A model generated the notes under the pieces. It worked only from the letters and a program-made list of their open reading frames with translations, made no database searches and was not told the DNA's origin. The translations under genes and the position numbers were made by a program. DNA of 52,549 nucleotides from Oscillatoriaceae cyanobacterium M33_DOE_052 (GTDB lineage Bacteria > Cyanobacteriota > Cyanobacteriia > Cyanobacteriales > Laspinemataceae), in the NCBI GenBank assembly GCA_015296065.1, contig DVDU01000265.1, positions 1 through 52,549 of the forward strand, in the 5' to 3' direction. Shown here piece by piece: positions 33,388 through 42,923 of this stretch. Numbering within the stretch: position 1 is the stretch's first letter; each line of letters opens with the position of its first letter.

Positions 33388-34824
33388 TTATATTCCCAAA
33401 ATCACGCGGGCGATCGTAAAATAAATCAGGACACCTAAGACATCGACAGCGGTGGTGATAAAAGGTGCGGACATCAAAGCCGGGTCTAATCCTAAAGAGC
33501 GAAATAAAAATGGGAGGCTGGAACCGGCAACGGATGCTAAAATGGCGATCGCCACCAGAGATGAGCCCACGGCAATGGCTACAGGCAAATTTCCTTGCAG
33601 CAAATAAGCCCACACCGTGGCCATCGTACCCAAAATTACTCCCAGAAGGGCACCGGCCTTGGCTTCGCGCCAAATCACCAGGGCCGGACCGAGAAGGCGA
33701 ATCTGATCCGTATTCAATCCCCGAATCACCACCGTGGAAGATTGCGCCCCCACATTGCCCCCGGTGCCGGTGAGCAAGGGAATGAACGCTGCTAATACTA
33801 CCACTTGCTGCAAGATATCTTTTTGGGAGTTGATAATCGTGCCGGTGACTGTATTCGTCACCAGTAGCACGAACAGCCACACCACCCGCCGCCGCGCCAC
33901 AGTGAGCAAATTGGTTTGAAAGTAGTTATCACCTTCTGATTGCACCCCTCCCAAGGCATAAATATCTTTAGTGGTTTCCACCTCTAAGATATCAATCACG
34001 TCATCCACAGTGATTACTCCCACTAGCCGCTGCTCGCTATCTACTACTGGCACGGCCAGAAAATCATAGCGCTGGATGATGCGCGCCACTTCTTCTTGAT
34101 TTGTATCGGTGTGAACGCTTACCACGTCGGTGGTCATAATTTCGGCGGCGGTTTGCTCGGGACGGGAGATCACCAGGTCGCGCAGGGAGACAATCCCGGT
34201 TAACCGGCGGGCATTATCCGTAACATACAAATAATAGATGATTTCGCTTTCTGGCGCTAAGGTACGAATCCGCTCTAGGGTTTCGCTGACGGTGTAGGTT
34301 TGTTTGATGCTGATGTACTCTGGGGTCATCAGGCGTCCGGCTTTTCCGGTTTCATAGCCCATCAACAGGGCTGTTACCTGCCATTCGGTGGGGGAAAGTT
34401 CGGCTCGCAAGCGGCGGACGATTTTGGCGGGGAGTTCGTCAAATAGACGGGCCCGATCGTCCGGTGACATATTTTCCACGATATCTAGGACTTCTTGGCG
34501 CTTGAATTCTTCTAAGAGTGCCTGCTGTATGGTGGAGTCGAGATATTCATACACCTCGATCGCCTCATCTTTGGACAGCAGCCGAAAGGCGAGAGCCTGC
34601 ATCGCTTCGGGCAAACCTTCGATCGCCTCGGCGATATCCGCAGGCTGCACCGGGACTAAGATCGCTTTAGCGCCCTTGAAATCAGACTGCTCCAGGAGTG
34701 CTTTGAGCTGCGATCGGACTAACTCCCTTAGTTCTCTCCGCGAGGAGGTTTGGGGGTTAGAGGCTAAATTATTGGTTTCAGTCAAGACAGACCCCCTCGT
34801 TCCAGTCCAAGATGGTTGCTCCAT
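33388..34824 (-). CDS. mgtE: MgtE-type magnesium transporter
   Basis: A 478-residue Mg2+ channel. The N-terminal helical domain (about residues 35-155; PADIAEAIEGLP, SPDDRARLFDELP) and two CBS domains (about 160-285; PEYISIKQTYTVSETLERIR and VVSVHTDTNQEEVARIIQRYDFLAVPVVDS) form the Mg-sensing gate; the C-terminal five-helix pore (about 310-478) contains VVLAAFIPLLTGTGGNVGAQ, the conserved ion-path segment. The protein lies in the plasma membrane. The start at 34824 (MEQPSW) follows promoter-like sequence; family start positions vary. It is divergent from the IS607-type element that begins nearby. Confidence 0.95.
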   Translation of the reverse strand: MEQPSWTGTRGSVLTETNNLASNPQTSSRRELRELVRSQLKALLEQSDFKGAKAILVPVQPADIAEAIEGLPEAMQALAFRLLSKDEAIEVYEYLDSTIQQALLEEFKRQEVLDIVENMSPDDRARLFDELPAKIVRRLRAELSPTEWQVTALLMGYETGKAGRLMTPEYISIKQTYTVSETLERIRTLAPESEIIYYLYVTDNARRLTGIVSLRDLVISRPEQTAAEIMTTDVVSVHTDTNQEEVARIIQRYDFLAVPVVDSEQRLVGVITVDDVIDILEVETTKDIYALGGVQSEGDNYFQTNLLTVARRRVVWLFVLLVTNTVTGTIINSQKDILQQVVVLAAFIPLLTGTGGNVGAQSSTVVIRGLNTDQIRLLGPALVIWREAKAGALLGVILGTMATVWAYLLQGNLPVAIAVGSSLVAIAILASVAGSSLPFLFRSLGLDPALMSAPFITTAVDVLGVLIYFTIARVILGI

Positions 34825-35016
34825 CTAGTCTATAAGGCACTGGCCCCAGTCCCACAACTGCGCGCATTTATTCGAGTCCCCCACATCAGGGGACCAGGGC
34901 ACTGAGACACGGACTTAAAAACCGAGAGACGTAGCAACAGTTAACCAAATATCTAACTAATACGTGCAAAAGTCGCTAAATCTGCTAAACTAGGGAAGTA
35001 GGTTAGTCAGCGTTGT

Positions 35017-35673
35017 ATGAAATATGTCACGCCCCAAAAAGCCGCCTCCCTCCTCGGAGTCAGCGTTTCCAGCCTCCGACGCTGGTCAGACTCAGGCCAA
35101 CTTACTACGTTCAGAACTCCAGGAGGACAGCGGCGCTACAACCTTGAAGAAATCGAGAAAGCAGCTAAACTGCCCCGGCCAGTTGTCACTGTTTGCTATG
35201 CCAGAGTCTCAACCCACTCCCAACGCGACGAGCTTCAGCGACAAATTGAATTCCTTCGTTCAAGAGAACCAGAAGCGGAACTGGTATCAGAAATTGGCTC
35301 CGGACTTAATTTTAGGCGGCGAAAATTTCTCGCCGTTTTGGACAGAGTTCTCGCAGGCGATATCCAGCGCCTTGTGGTCGCCTACCCAGACAGACTGGTT
35401 AGATTCGGATTCGAGCTTATTAAGTGGCTGTGCGCGAAAACAGAGTGTGAACTCGTGGTTCTCCATGAACGTCAGCTATCACCAGAACAAGAACTCGTTA
35501 CGGATATGCTGTCCATCATCCACTGTTTTAGTAGCAGGCTTGACGGACTCCGAAAATACCAAAAACCCATCAAGGAAGCACTACAAGAGGACTACCAGAC
35601 ACGCTCACAGCAAAAACCCGACCAAGAAGCCGCCAAACAGTGTGATGAAAATCAGGGTTTACCCCACTCGTGA
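35017..35673 (+). CDS. tnpA: IS607-family serine recombinase (TnpA)
   Basis: A 218-residue transposase of the IS607 type. An N-terminal MerR-like helix-turn-helix (KAASLLGVSVSSLRRWSDSG, then FRTPGGQRRY) is followed by a serine-recombinase catalytic domain (CYARVSTHSQRDEL; nucleophile Ser in RVS, about residue 66; later YPDRLVRFGFELIKW). The length and layout are normal, so it appears intact. The last 29 bp overlap the tnpB frame starting at 35645, as in other IS607 elements. These elements have no terminal inverted repeats, so exact element ends cannot be set. Confidence 0.93.
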   Translation: MKYVTPQKAASLLGVSVSSLRRWSDSGQLTTFRTPGGQRRYNLEEIEKAAKLPRPVVTVCYARVSTHSQRDELQRQIEFLRSREPEAELVSEIGSGLNFRRRKFLAVLDRVLAGDIQRLVVAYPDRLVRFGFELIKWLCAKTECELVVLHERQLSPEQELVTDMLSIIHCFSSRLDGLRKYQKPIKEALQEDYQTRSQQKPDQEAAKQCDENQGLPHS

Positions 35674-36752
35674 ACTACATAAAGTTTGGAAGCAATGGCT
35701 TGCTGCTTACCGTTGGGTATTCAATTGGGCAATCTCTGAGTTAAAACAAGGTTTTTCGGGAGACTTAGCCAAATCTTATCGAGCGTCAAATTCAATCCCA
35801 GAATGGGTACGTTTTCTGCCGGGACATCAAGCCCAGGAAGCCTGTGATGAAGCATGGGACGCCCATTCACAAGCCAGACGCAACGGGGGTGTTGCCCGAT
35901 TTAAGTCTTGTAGAGCTTCGTCACAAACAATTCAGTTCAAAGTAGGCAATTACATTCATAGGAACTTGGTATCCAAGAACGACCAAAGGCTTAACCTTTA
36001 AGGCATCTCAACCAATGCCGACAGAGTGCATTTACGGCACTGAATTGGTTTTTCGTAGAGGAAAATGGTTGGCTTGTATTCCTGTACGAGTAGAAGAAAC
36101 TAAGTCGCTAAATACCGGAGTCATCGCATTAGACCCAGGCAATCGAGCTTTTTTGACGGGATATGACGGCGAAAATGTTTTAGAGGTCGGACAGGGAGAT
36201 ATCGGACGCATTAATCGCTTGTGTTCGCACCTGGATCGCCTTTTAAGTCGAGCGAGTCTATCCAAATCTAAGCGTCAGCGATATCTAATGAAAAAAGCAG
36301 CCAATCGGCTTCGGGAGAAGATTTCTTGCTTAGTCAAAGACTTACACAATAAGGTGGCATCCTTTTTGGTCAGGAGTTACAAAGTCATTTTTTTGCCAAC
36401 CTATAAGGTTTCTGAGATGGTGGTTAAGTCAGGACGCAAAATCAATCGTAAGTCGGTGAGAAATATGCTGACCTGGAGTCATTCCAGATTTGCTGCAATT
36501 TTAAGCGCGATGGCCGAACGGAATAGTGTTTTGGTGATCCGATGCAATGAATCCTACACATCCAAAACCTGCACCAATTGCGGTCATATTCACAACCGAC
36601 TGGCCCGGGCCAAGATTTTTCAATGTCCCGAGTGCCAGTTCAGAATTCCACGAGATGTCAATGGCGCTCGCAACATTATGTTGCGAGCTTTGCAGGCAAC
36701 TGCCTTCACCGTTGCTGGTGATGCTGTACTTACCCTAGATGCTCAAGTTTGA
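35645..36752 (+). pseudogene. tnpB: tnpB (RNA-guided nuclease) interrupted by a frameshift
   Basis: Two frames together make one TnpB of about 365 residues. The first (35645-36001) gives KIRVYPTRELHKVWKQWLAAY and the N-terminal domain; the second carries RuvC-I (VIALDPGNRAF), the middle domain with the FLPTYKVSEMV segment, a zinc finger (CTNCGHIH ... CPECQF) and RuvC-III (PRDVNGARN). Homologous sequence continues from frame 1 into frame 2 near 35958-35966: reading GGA ACT TGG TAT there gives GTWYPRTTKG, a normal TnpB stretch. So a net one-base gain (or two-base loss) breaks the gene. All nuclease residues remain, so the damage may be recent or bypassed by frameshifting. The first frame also extends upstream through tnpA as a shadow. 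Confidence 0.85.
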
Positions 36753-36838
36753 GCGTTTTAGGAAGGTTAAATGTTGCACAAATTCACTTCTACTCTTTAG
36801 GGATGAGCAGTAGCCAAGGCAGTCTGGCTATAGTTAGA

Positions 36839-36886
36839 GGACACGGCATTGCCGTGTCCCTACAAGTATTCCGTAGGGACACGGTA
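36839..36886. repeat. GGACACGGCATTGCCGTGTCC palindromic repeat
   Basis: A palindrome at 36839-36859 (GGACACGGC / GCCGTGTCC) is followed by GTAGGGACACGG. It resembles the element at 645-701. The rest of the gap 36753-37076 shows no gene. Confidence 0.55.
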
Positions 36887-37076
36887 TAGAACAGTCCTTG
36901 ATTGATTCAAATTTCGGGATGCGGGGGAAATATAAACTATCGATAAAAGCTGGATTTAGTATCAAACGCTCTCAAAACTGCTCCCTTGTTTTTGAAGGCG
37001 GTTTTCCCCTGCCCTCCTGGCTCCCCTGCCCCCCTGTGCCATTATTTATTCACGAACGAAGCTATGGGACTTGATA

Positions 37077-37104
37077 TTAGGGGCAATTGAGAAATTGCCC
37101 CTAA
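37077..37104 (-). terminator. perfect hairpin TTAGGGGCAATT ... AATTGCCCCTAA
   Basis: A 12-bp perfect inverted repeat with a 4-base loop, 42 bp beyond the stop of the DUF4278-like gene on the minus strand. Similar to the hairpin at 31622-31646. It is terminator-like but lacks a T-run. Confidence 0.5.
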
Positions 37105-37145
37105 TACCTGATATCGCATAAAAAATGATTGTAAGTATGGAGGCG

Positions 37146-37688
37146 CTATTGGCTTGCTGGCGATTGTTTGGCATCTATTATCCCAGAATTAATGAAATTT
37201 TCTTGGGGAGTAAAACTGTCTAAAATTGCCTGGTTAGCCAGGTCATCAGTGAGAGAAATCCGGTTAATTTTAGCCCCTCGATATTTAATTTCTAAGTTGG
37301 GGCTAGCAGGGCACTGCTTCGGCTGGTGGGTTTTCACAATCTGCCCCCGATATTTGCCCACGATTTCATCTTCCGTTAATTCTATCGGGGGGGTATTGAC
37401 TTCGTATTTTTCCCCCCGATAACTGAGGAAAATTTTGGCGGCTGCTTCTTGATTTTCTTTCTCTACCTTTTCTGGCTGGGGTGACTGCCGCATATTGGTG
37501 AGGAAGATTAACACCAGGAGGAATAATTTCACCTGCCAGGGTGCTACGACTAAACTGATGACAAATCCTAACACCAAAATTGACGCTGCGATGTAGGCAA
37601 TGTCCGTGGCGGTAGTTCGGCAAAGATTAAATGTGATGACGAGAGCGATCGCTCCGATAATCGCGAACAACCAAAGCATAAATATCAC
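37146..37688 (-). CDS. membrane protein with DUF4278-like YRG motifs
   Basis: A 180-residue protein. Two or three hydrophobic segments occupy residues 2-65 (LWLFAIIGAIALVITF, IAYIAASILVLGFVISLVV, KLFLLVLIFL). The soluble tail has three short YRG units: LSYRGEKYEV, GKYRGQIV and IKYRGAKI, the mark of the cyanobacterial DUF4278 family, for which I know no function. The final 30 residues are polar. It has no close neighbour on its strand; a hairpin at 37077-37104 follows its stop. Confidence 0.75.
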   Translation of the reverse strand: MIFMLWLFAIIGAIALVITFNLCRTTATDIAYIAASILVLGFVISLVVAPWQVKLFLLVLIFLTNMRQSPQPEKVEKENQEAAAKIFLSYRGEKYEVNTPPIELTEDEIVGKYRGQIVKTHQPKQCPASPNLEIKYRGAKINRISLTDDLANQAILDSFTPQENFINSGIIDAKQSPASQ

Positions 37689-38049
37689 CTCTAAGCTAAA
37701 TTCATCAAGCTAGCCAAAAGGAATCAAATCACCACATGCCTTTCACTTTGGTTTGATGGCAGTTTATGAATTTGAAGCCGATATCGCATCTTACCGGCTG
37801 CTCCTACCATAAGCTGTATCCACGATAACTAACTAAGAATTTTGATGGTTAACTTTTTGGCCAAGGATAGACAAAATCAAAGTTTTTCCTTGGTCATATG
37901 ACACGGGATCAGTGATCAGGCCCGCCCTGAGTGCAGCCGTTGGGGACTAGGGACTAGAGGCAATCAGGTCTCAAGTTATCTTTCGCCCGCATGAACCTTG
38001 CGCTCTTTTGGCTAACCCCTATCATACCCGATCGCGCCTCACCAGAGCG
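37689..38049. other. 360-bp intergenic region, nothing recognised
   Basis: No supportable gene or strong repeat. It includes the upstream region of the DUF4278-like gene (minus strand) and the downstream end of the metK transcript. Confidence 0.4.
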
Positions 38050-38080
38050 CAAAAAACCCGTTTTCTTCAAGAAAACGGGT
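38050..38080 (-). terminator. rho-independent terminator of metK
   Basis: On the minus strand ACCCGTTTTC, a 5-base loop TTGAA and GAAAACGGGT form a perfect 10-bp stem followed directly by TTTTTT. It is 39 bp beyond the metK stop codon. Confidence 0.9.
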
Positions 38081-38118
38081 CAAAGCTCATCCAGTCATCA
38101 CCCCAGAGGGGACGCTAC

Positions 38119-39378
38119 CTACCCCACAGACACCGCCGTGGGAGTCAGCAACTCTTGGAGCAAAGCGGCTTTATCCGTTGCTTCCCAAGGCAAGTCTAAA
38201 TCAGTGCGGCCCAAGTGACCATAAGCGGCCACATCTTGGAAAAAGCGCCCGCCCCGATCGCCCGGAAGCCGCTGCAAATTAAATGCTTGGATAATTCCCG
38301 CTGGCCGCAGTTCAAAATGCTGCTGCACTGCGGCGAGCAACTTATCTTCATCCACCTTGCCAGTGCCGAAAGTATCAATCATCATACTTACCGGACGAGC
38401 CACGCCGATCGCGTAACTCAACTGCACCTCGCACTTATCCGCCAAACCAGCCGCCACAATATTTTTGGCCGCATAACGCGCCGCATAAGCAGCACTGCGG
38501 TCCACCTTCGTCGGGTCTTTCCCAGAAAAAGCACCGCCACCGTGGCGAGAGTAGCCGCCGTAGGTATCCACAATAATTTTACGTCCCGTCAGACCGGAAT
38601 CCCCTTGAGGACCGCCGATGACAAATTTGCCCGTAGGATTCACCAAAAAGCGGGTTTGGTCATCCGGCTGCACATTCATCCCCACAAAAGCCGGAATCAC
38701 CACAGAGGTCCACAGGTCTTCTTTGATTTTAGCCTGGACCGCCGCATTATCAGTGATATCGCCGATCGTCGGTGCGTGTTGCGTCGAAATCAGAATCGTA
38801 TCAATACCAACCGGTTTGCCATCCTCATAGACAACCGTCACCTGAGTTTTGCCATCAGGACGCAGATAAGGTAAAACCCCGGTTTTGCGCACCGCCGCCA
38901 GACGGCGAGCAATGCGGTGAGCCAGAGCGATCGGCATGGGCATCAGTTCCGGCGTTTCATTGCAAGCAAAGCCGAACATCAAACCCTGGTCTCCTGCCCC
39001 GATCGAATCCAGCCGCTCTTCACTAGCCCCATCACGAGTTTCCTGTGCCGTGTCAACGCCTTGAGCGATGTCGGCAGATTGCTGATCCAGAGCCACCAAC
39101 ACAGAGCAGCTATTCGCAGAAAAACCATTTTCCGCATCAGTATAGCCAATTTCCGCGATTTTTTTCCGGGCGACATCCACGTAATTCACATGAGCTTGGC
39201 TCGTGATTTCCCCCGTAATCAACACCAAACCAGTATTTACCACCACTTCAGCAGCAACACGGCTTGAGGAGTCTTCCGTCAGCAGCGCATCCAGAATCGC
39301 ATCAGAAATCTGGTCGCAGATTTTATCCGGGTGCCCTTCAGTGACGGACTCAGAAGTGAAAAGATATTTGCGAGACAA
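38119..39378 (-). CDS. metK: S-adenosylmethionine synthetase
   Basis: MetK makes S-adenosylmethionine from methionine and ATP. Signature regions: [21 protein letters not shown] at the N-terminus, [21 protein letters not shown] in the centre, and [23 protein letters not shown] (the phosphate-binding Lys loop). The 419-residue length is normal. I place the start at a TTG at 39378 because AGGAGG ends 7 bp before it and the encoded [18 protein letters not shown] matches the family start; the frame is open further upstream but reads as non-conserved sequence. A strong terminator follows at 38050-38080. No SAM riboswitch was seen in the leader. Confidence 0.95.
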   Translation of the reverse strand: MSRKYLFTSESVTEGHPDKICDQISDAILDALLTEDSSSRVAAEVVVNTGLVLITGEITSQAHVNYVDVARKKIAEIGYTDAENGFSANSCSVLVALDQQSADIAQGVDTAQETRDGASEERLDSIGAGDQGLMFGFACNETPELMPMPIALAHRIARRLAAVRKTGVLPYLRPDGKTQVTVVYEDGKPVGIDTILISTQHAPTIGDITDNAAVQAKIKEDLWTSVVIPAFVGMNVQPDDQTRFLVNPTGKFVIGGPQGDSGLTGRKIIVDTYGGYSRHGGGAFSGKDPTKVDRSAAYAARYAAKNIVAAGLADKCEVQLSYAIGVARPVSMMIDTFGTGKVDEDKLLAAVQQHFELRPAGIIQAFNLQRLPGDRGGRFFQDVAAYGHLGRTDLDLPWEATDKAALLQELLTPTAVSVG

Positions 39379-39490
39379 TGAAATTCCTCCTGGAATTGCA
39401 GTAAGGATTAAATTTAGGGTACTGCGAAAAGGGCAGCAGTTTATCAATTGCCCTGTGGATATAGAAGTCTTTCAAGAGTGGCGGGAAGTT

Positions 39491-40228
39491 TCAGGAGATG
39501 ATTTTTATCTCATCGAGAGAGGCGATCGTCACCCCAGCTCCCGGTACATCACCCCCCCCACTGGACCCCCAACAAATACCGATACAGCCTGCGGCCCCAG
39601 CATCATTAGCCATTTGCATATCCACCGGCGAATCCCCCACCATCAAAGTTGCCCCCGGAGCCACACCCAACGACTCACAAGCCGAGAGAAACAAAGACGG
39701 ATCTGGCTTACCAATAGTCCCGCCATCCACCCCCATCAGCAACTCCATATCAGAATCTAGCTGGTGAAAGCGGGCAAAATCTCGCACCCGAACCGTCGTA
39801 TCCGCCGACAAAATCCCCAATTTCAGCCCACCAGCCGCTAAAGACTTAATCACCACCCCACAGCCAGGGAACAAAGGCGCCGGAGAACCTTGCAGCATCG
39901 TCTCCGCCTCCGCAAACGCTTGGCGAGCCATCTCCAGAGAAGCCAACCATCCTCTACCCGTTTCCGCGATATAAGCAGCCGCCGCAATTTCATTTTCCCG
40001 GCGACTGCCCACCGCCAGCAAACCCGCAGGATCCATCCTGTTACCATCGATGCCAAAAGCCATACTCAGAGGCTCTCCCACCCCCGGCACCAAAGCATCC
40101 ACCAACCGAGCCCGCTTGCGCCCCAGATTCAGCCAATAATCTGACCCATTCGCCAGAGTGCCGTCTTTATCAAAAATCACCCCAGCAATGTTTTCAAATC
40201 TCACATTCCGGCATTGAATTGTCGCCAA
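39491..40228 (-). CDS. HAD-family hydrolase, phosphoglycolate-phosphatase-like
   Basis: A 245-residue HAD phosphatase. Motif I VIFDKDGTLAN (about residues 17-27), motif II LGILSADTTVR, motif III Lys in TIGKPDPSLF and motif IV LMVGDSPVDMQMANDAGAAG are all intact, with a helical cap between I and II. The overall form resembles Gph/PGP phosphatases, which clear 2-phosphoglycolate from the RuBisCO oxygenase reaction, but other sugar-phosphate substrates are equally possible. It lies between rpsA and metK on the same strand, with 183 and 112 bp gaps. Confidence 0.85.
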   Translation of the reverse strand: MATIQCRNVRFENIAGVIFDKDGTLANGSDYWLNLGRKRARLVDALVPGVGEPLSMAFGIDGNRMDPAGLLAVGSRRENEIAAAAYIAETGRGWLASLEMARQAFAEAETMLQGSPAPLFPGCGVVIKSLAAGGLKLGILSADTTVRVRDFARFHQLDSDMELLMGVDGGTIGKPDPSLFLSACESLGVAPGATLMVGDSPVDMQMANDAGAAGCIGICWGSSGGGDVPGAGVTIASLDEIKIIS

Positions 40229-40366
40229 AGCCCTTGACTCCCAAATGTGGACAGTACATAGCGGCCAAAAAATTTTCTCCCTTGTCTTTTTTCATTCACA
40301 TGAAAACAAGACTAAATACTAATAATAAAAATTGTCCTTTATCATTTGCTTTCTTCATTCATTCAC

Positions 40367-40401
40367 ATGACAAAGGACAAATGACAAAGGACAAATAACA
40401 A
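40367..40401. repeat. heptamer tandem repeat between rpsA and the HAD gene
   Basis: Five consecutive heptamers ATGACAA, AGGACAA, ATGACAA, AGGACAA, ATAACAA. Same family as 22494-22521 and 42844-42871. It ends 10 bp before the rpsA stop codon. Confidence 0.85.
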
Positions 40402-40411
40402 TCTTAAAAAA

Positions 40412-41416
40412 TTACTCTTCCACGGCGCTGACGATCGCCTCTTCCTCTTCAGGCGCCACCGCCGCCGGTGGCTCCTCCTCAGCGCTCAGAGCTTCGGGCT
40501 GCACCGTCACTCCTTGCTGCTTGGCCATCATCTGCTCGCGGAACTTAGCCGCCATTTCCTCAGCTTTGTCATAAACCAAATCCCGGTTTTTCACCATATC
40601 ACCTGGTTCTGGTTCCAGTTGCTTGGTGGAAAGAGAAATCCGGCCCCGTTCCGCATCCAAGTCAATGATCATCACTTTCACCTCATCATTGACATTGAAA
40701 ACACTATGAGGCGTATCGATGTGGTCGTGAGAAATTTCAGAAATGTGCAGCAGACCGCTGACCCCACCAATATCGATGAAAGCACCATAAGGCTTGATGC
40801 CGCGCACCGTACCGATAACCACCTCACCCACTTCCAGGCGGTTCATCTTCCGCTCGACCAAAGCGCGGCGGTGAGACAGGACAAGACGATTACGGTCCTC
40901 ATCCACTTCCAAGAACTTGAGGGGCAACTCTTGTCCCACCAGATCTTCTTTGGCCGTGCGAGTGCTGATGTGAGAGCCAGGGATAAAGCCGCGCAAACCT
41001 TCAATCCTGACCAAAGCACCCCCACGGTTAGTGGCGAATACTTGAGAGCGCACAGTAGCATCTTCGGTTTGCAGTTGGCGCACCCGTTCCCAAGCGCGCA
41101 TATATTCAATGCGGCGGATGCTCAGAGTTAGCTGGCCATCCTCATTTTCATCCGTGAGGATAAAAAATTCCCGGGTTTCATTAGATTGCAGCACCTCTTC
41201 GGGGGCGTCAACCCGGTTGATTGACATTTCCTGAATCGGAATATAAGCGGCTGTTTTGGCACCGATGTCAATCAGAGCCCCCCTCGGCTCTATACTGAAT
41301 ACAGTGCCGGGGACAATATCTCCTGGGCTGAAGTGATAATCGTACTTGTCCAGTAGGGCGGCGAAATCTTCGTGAGTAAAGCCAATATCTTTAACGAGTT
41401 GTTTCTGATTGACCAT
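40412..41416 (-). CDS. rpsA: 30S ribosomal protein S1
   Basis: A 334-residue protein with three S1 RNA-binding domains at about residues 30-100 (GDIVPGTVFSIEPRGALIDIGAKTAAYIP), 115-182 and 198-268 (GEVVIGTVRGIKPYGAFIDIGGVSGLLHISEIS), then a charged helical tail rich in Ala and Glu. The three-domain length is typical for cyanobacterial and plastid S1, shorter than the six-domain enterobacterial protein. It helps mRNA docking on the small subunit. Its start at 41416 (MVNQKQLVKDIGFTHEDF) fits the family. Upstream, about 650 bp separate it from nrdR and include an inverted repeat. Confidence 0.95.
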   Translation of the reverse strand: MVNQKQLVKDIGFTHEDFAALLDKYDYHFSPGDIVPGTVFSIEPRGALIDIGAKTAAYIPIQEMSINRVDAPEEVLQSNETREFFILTDENEDGQLTLSIRRIEYMRAWERVRQLQTEDATVRSQVFATNRGGALVRIEGLRGFIPGSHISTRTAKEDLVGQELPLKFLEVDEDRNRLVLSHRRALVERKMNRLEVGEVVIGTVRGIKPYGAFIDIGGVSGLLHISEISHDHIDTPHSVFNVNDEVKVMIIDLDAERGRISLSTKQLEPEPGDMVKNRDLVYDKAEEMAAKFREQMMAKQQGVTVQPEALSAEEEPPAAVAPEEEEAIVSAVEE

Positions 41417-41668
41417 GCGAATTGTTTCCTGGGATTGTTCTCCGTTGTAACTGAGCGTTTTGCCGATGTACCGTTTAGATTTTGTTGAGGAGCCCGGATA
41501 TTCGGTTCCTCACATCAAAGCGTAAAAGTTAGTTTATCCTTACTTTTACTGGGTATTCCCCTTGCTGTTTCCCAGACAAGGTTATACTTGTTCCAGCGCA
41601 CGGCGAGTAGCACCTACGGCAAGATGGTTTAGCTATATTAGCCCCTTGCCTGGAAGAGCGCGGCCATT

Positions 41669-41709
41669 CTATTGGTCAACCGAGCCTATTGCTAGATGCT
41701 GACCAATAG
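41669..41709. promoter_or_regulatory. inverted repeat CTATTGGTCA ... TGACCAATAG between nrdR and rpsA
   Basis: A perfect 10-bp inverted repeat (41669-41678 and 41700-41709) with a 21-bp centre, about 255 bp upstream of the rpsA start. It may be an operator or leader structure. The whole gap 41417-42074 holds no supportable gene. Confidence 0.4.
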
Positions 41710-42074
41710 CTGCTATTATCACCAGTTTTCACCCCGGCATGGAACATCGCCCCAAAGCTCTGTTCCCAAACACAGACAAATCGGGATTGACCTTCAGGTT
41801 TTGAATTTGCCTAACCTACTGTCTGGCTTGCCCGGTTAAACTTACCCCTTGCTGGTCATCCAGGGGGGGTCATGGTGGTTGGATTTGCGCTTTTGGGGAA
41901 ATCCAATATTGGGTTAGAATGTCTATTATAACTTAGCAGGCCGTATATGACTATACCACATTCGCCACATTTTCTGTATTGGTGAGGTAAAAGTCACGAT
42001 CGGCAAGCAGTAGCACAGCCCACCACGGATATTTTTGTTAATATACCTAAGTTACGGCTTATCCCATCTCACCT

Positions 42075-42731
42075 TTAGCTCCGGGGGCAAGGAGGGACGG
42101 GGAGACTCGGAGAGGGGGAGACGGGGAGACGGGGAGACTCGGAGACGGGGGGAGGGGGAGTATTCCCCTGGTCCCCTGGTTCCCCCGTCCTCTGGTTCCC
42201 CCGTCCCCCAGTCCCCCAGTCCCCTGGTCCCGTCCCGTGGTCTCCCCGGATCAGAGTCTGAGAGTCTTCCGGTTGGGAGCGAGTTTCGGCGAGCTGATTT
42301 AAAGTATCAACAAAATCACGGATGCCTTGAAATTTCCGATAGACAGAGGCGAAGCGGATGTATGCAACTTCACTAAGTCCCTGGAGCTGGGAAAGCACCA
42401 ACTCACCAATTTCATTGCTCGTCACTTCTCGGATCACCCGTTGCTGTAATTGCAATTCGATTTCATCGGCGAGAGCTTCGAGCTGAGCCAATTCGATGCC
42501 AGTTTTTTCGCAAGCGCGCACCATCCCCCGCAGTAATTTAGAGCGATCGAACGGTTCTCGAGAGCCATCGCGCTTGATCGTCGTCACCGGAACAAACTCA
42601 ATTTGTTCGTAAGTGGTGAATCGGCGTTTACAGTTCAAGCACTCTCGGCGCCTGCGGATAGTATGACCCGATGGAGCCGATCGCGACTCCAAAACCCGAC
42701 TTTCTGTATGCTGGCAAAATGGACATCGCAT
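42075..42731 (-). CDS. nrdR: transcriptional repressor NrdR with repeat-encoded tail
   Basis: NrdR represses ribonucleotide reductase genes in response to (d)ATP. Residues 1-150 are typical: a zinc ribbon [17 protein letters not shown] ... [12 protein letters not shown], then the ATP-cone ([50 protein letters not shown]). Family members end around residue 150-180. Here translation runs into a simple GGGGAGACGG-type repeat and adds about 50 residues of Gly, Thr, Pro, Ser and Arg ([20 protein letters not shown]). I start at the ATG at 42731, where the zinc ribbon begins; the frame is open 22 codons further. Confidence 0.92.
   Translation of the reverse strand: MRCPFCQHTESRVLESRSAPSGHTIRRRRECLNCKRRFTTYEQIEFVPVTTIKRDGSREPFDRSKLLRGMVRACEKTGIELAQLEALADEIELQLQQRVIREVTSNEIGELVLSQLQGLSEVAYIRFASVYRKFQGIRDFVDTLNQLAETRSQPEDSQTLIRGDHGTGPGDWGTGGRGNQRTGEPGDQGNTPPPPVSESPRLPVSPSPSLPVPPCPRS
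42095..42245. repeat. GGGGAGAC / CCCCTGGT simple-repeat tract inside the nrdR 3' end
   Basis: GGGGAGACTCGGAGA-type units (42095-42160) followed by CCCCTGGTTCCCCCGTCC-type units. It is the same purine/pyrimidine-skewed repeat seen at 1-60, 47990-48196 and 52424-52549, here translated as the NrdR tail. Confidence 0.75.
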
Positions 42732-42843
42732 GATAACAGTCCTCTGGGCAAGACGGACGCTTAGCAGCGCTGTGAGGGTTGCCGTCACCAAAGGCAAAAC
42801 CTGAATTAGTCAATGTCCCTAGTCCCTAGTCATTTGTCACTTG

Positions 42844-42871
42844 CAAATGACAAATGACAAATGACAAAGGG
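42844..42871. repeat. heptamer tandem repeat CAAATGA
   Basis: CAAATGA three times then CAAAGGG, between nrdR and psbT. Third array of the heptamer family in this window. Confidence 0.8.
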
Positions 42872-42923
42872 TAGGCTCAGTCCCTCAAGCGCTCGCCCTC
42901 AAGCATTCAAAATCCCTGGTGCG

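Larger units (their letters stand above)
35017..36752 (+). mobile_element. IS607-type insertion element (tnpA plus broken tnpB)
   Basis: The span is the coding part only; true ends lie outside, perhaps near 34960 and 36800. Lack of terminal inverted repeats and target duplication is normal for the family. It lies between mgtE (divergent) and a repeat-rich gap. If an omega/re-RNA exists it should overlap the tnpB 3' end and the following bases (about 36650-36850). Confidence 0.85.

Noticed and set aside
35024-35644. N-terminal 200 residues of a frame continuing into tnpB
   Set aside because: This part overlaps the intact tnpA in another frame; TnpB similarity starts only at 35645.
39379-39490. 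SAM riboswitch in front of metK
   Set aside because: The leader is short and I could not find the conserved helices of any SAM riboswitch class.
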